Below, piece by piece: positions 63,186-64,000 of a DNA stretch of 64,000 nucleotides. Location of the stretch: the NCBI GenBank assembly GCA_922989275.2, contig OV277868.1, forward strand, positions 77,924,216 to 77,988,215, read 5' to 3'. Positions within the stretch are counted from its first letter, which is position 1. Each line of letters begins with the position of its first letter. The DNA is from Gari tellinella (taxonomy: Eukaryota; Mollusca; Bivalvia; Cardiida; Psammobiidae). The notes under the pieces are model-generated. The model saw only the letters and a list, made by a program, of their open reading frames with translations. It was not told the DNA's origin and searched no databases. A program made the translations under genes and the position numbers.

Positions 63186-63431
63186 CAGTGGAGAAAACGT
63201 TATTCTTTCCCAATAAACGCGTTTACGCTAAAACTATTATTTTCACTGCAAACAGTTTGCAGCCAGATCAGACGCCGGGTAACCCGGCGTCTGATCAGGC
63301 TCCAAACTGTTTGTCACCAAGATAAAGATCAATTATCAGAATTGTCCAAAAGTTGTACTTTTCTACGTTTTAGTGTTTTGCGTTTGCGTACGTTTGCGTT
63401 TAAACTGGAAAGAATAACAGATTCTCCACTG
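63186..63431. mobile_element. MITE family A copy
   Basis: TA borders, CAGTGGAGAAAACGTTATTC ... GAATAACAGATTCTCCACTG, cassette at 63249-63314; 246 bp, the same length as the copy at 268. Confidence 0.85.
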
Positions 63432-63721
63432 TAAAACAGCTTTACCGTACATTTTGGTTCCAAATGAAATTAGGCACAGTAAAGCCCCTCGATTACGACT
63501 ACTAAATTGTGTGGTTTTAGAGTACAGGCTGCTGCTTAAACAATGTGAAAATAAAACAGAAAACTCTTGTCTGTTTTACTTTTACCTTGCGTTATGCATA
63601 TATCCGTTTATCAGTCCCTGCAATACATGTAGTATCGGATGCATATAATCACCTGCTCTGTCTTTTTAAATGCGTAAGTGTATGCTTTTTTACATCAAAA
63701 TTGATAAAAGTGTCAAAAATG

Positions 63722-63782
63722 TGAATACTGATCAGACTATGCGTCGCGCGGCGTCTGATCAGGATCCAAACCGTTTTCAAAT
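63722..63782. repeat. Hairpin cassette, partial outer arms
   Basis: GAATACTGATCAGACTATGC, GTCGCGCGGCGTCTGATCAG, GATCCAAACCGTTTTCAAAT. The left outer arm is lost. Confidence 0.55.
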
Positions 63783-63835
63783 GTCAGTGTCGTCGGCAGT
63801 GGCAGAGACATGTTTATAAAACATGAATGTATATA

Positions 63836-64000
63836 CAGTGGAGAATCTGTTATTCTTTCCCGTTTAAACGCAAACGTCCGCAAACGCAAAGCAGTAAAAC
63901 GTAGAAAAGAACAACTTTTGGACAATTATGATAATTCTTGTTTATCTTGGTGGCAAACAGTTTGGAGCCAGATCAGACGCCGGGTTACTGCAAACAGTTT
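63836..64000. mobile_element. MITE family A copy, cut by the window edge
   Basis: A TA precedes CAGTGGAGAATCTGTTATTC in reverse orientation. The cassette starts at 63954, but its right arm appears shortened (GGGTTACTGCAAACAGTTT) before the sequence ends. Confidence 0.75.

Noticed and set aside
336..64000. CRISPR-like array from repeated palindromes
   Set aside because: Spacing is irregular, from hundreds to thousands of bases, copies lie inside MITEs with target duplications, and the genome is eukaryotic.

Overview
The window looks like nuclear DNA of a marine or freshwater invertebrate, most likely a bivalve mollusc. This is an inference from AT-rich sequence, many short introns with GT-AG borders, dense small inverted-repeat transposons, frequent ACATGTA-type motifs, and repeat families of a kind common in bivalve genomes. 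No species can be fixed from the sequence alone.

The only convincing host genes are two tandem plus-strand paralogs of a TRP-like cation channel. Copy 1 has exons from 645 to about 17458 and its 5' end is probably outside the window. Copy 2 has exons from 24556 to 60270. Each encodes a short ankyrin-repeat segment, six transmembrane segments with a pore exon (FGLRTLIEGE or VGLRTMTEGE), a TRP-like S6 (NILIA.LSDTY) and a C-terminal coiled coil. Exon order and splice phases agree throughout, and four consecutive exons (74, 183, 174 and 156 nt) are identical in length. Two further candidate exons (19994-20057 and 20974 onward) lie between the copies and can be joined in frame to either one.

The rest is mostly mobile DNA. 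A dead minus-strand non-LTR retrotransposon with PHD, endonuclease and RT parts (about 2935-6690) lies in the first intron of copy 1. The last intron of copy 2 is 22.5 kb, against 1.5 kb at the same place in copy 1. It is filled by a nested block (about 37560-59370) whose ends carry a monomer of about 354 bp in opposite orientations. Inside it are an almost intact non-LTR element (ORF2 38654-41866, probably ORF1 45094-45975), an inverted-repeat element with ATGCCCG ends that holds a second RT-only retrotransposon (48760-50706), and an element with GGACCTTTCCACATT ends and a weak transposase remnant.

MITEs are scattered across all introns and flanks. They fall into TA-flanked families (CAGTGGAGAA..., CAGT.CTCCC..., CAGTAAAACCTCTC...) and TTAA-flanked families (TTAACCCTTT..., TTAACCCATTACC...). 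The most unusual feature is that the same long hairpin cassette, bounded by GCAAACAG and CTGTTTGC around GATCAGACGCC, sits in the middle of several of these otherwise unrelated families, about 30 times in 64 kb. A second hairpin cassette (AAAGCAGGTTGAAAGTAAAG...) behaves the same way. The two channel genes probably act independently of the mobile DNA, except that the repeats have greatly lengthened the introns of copy 2.
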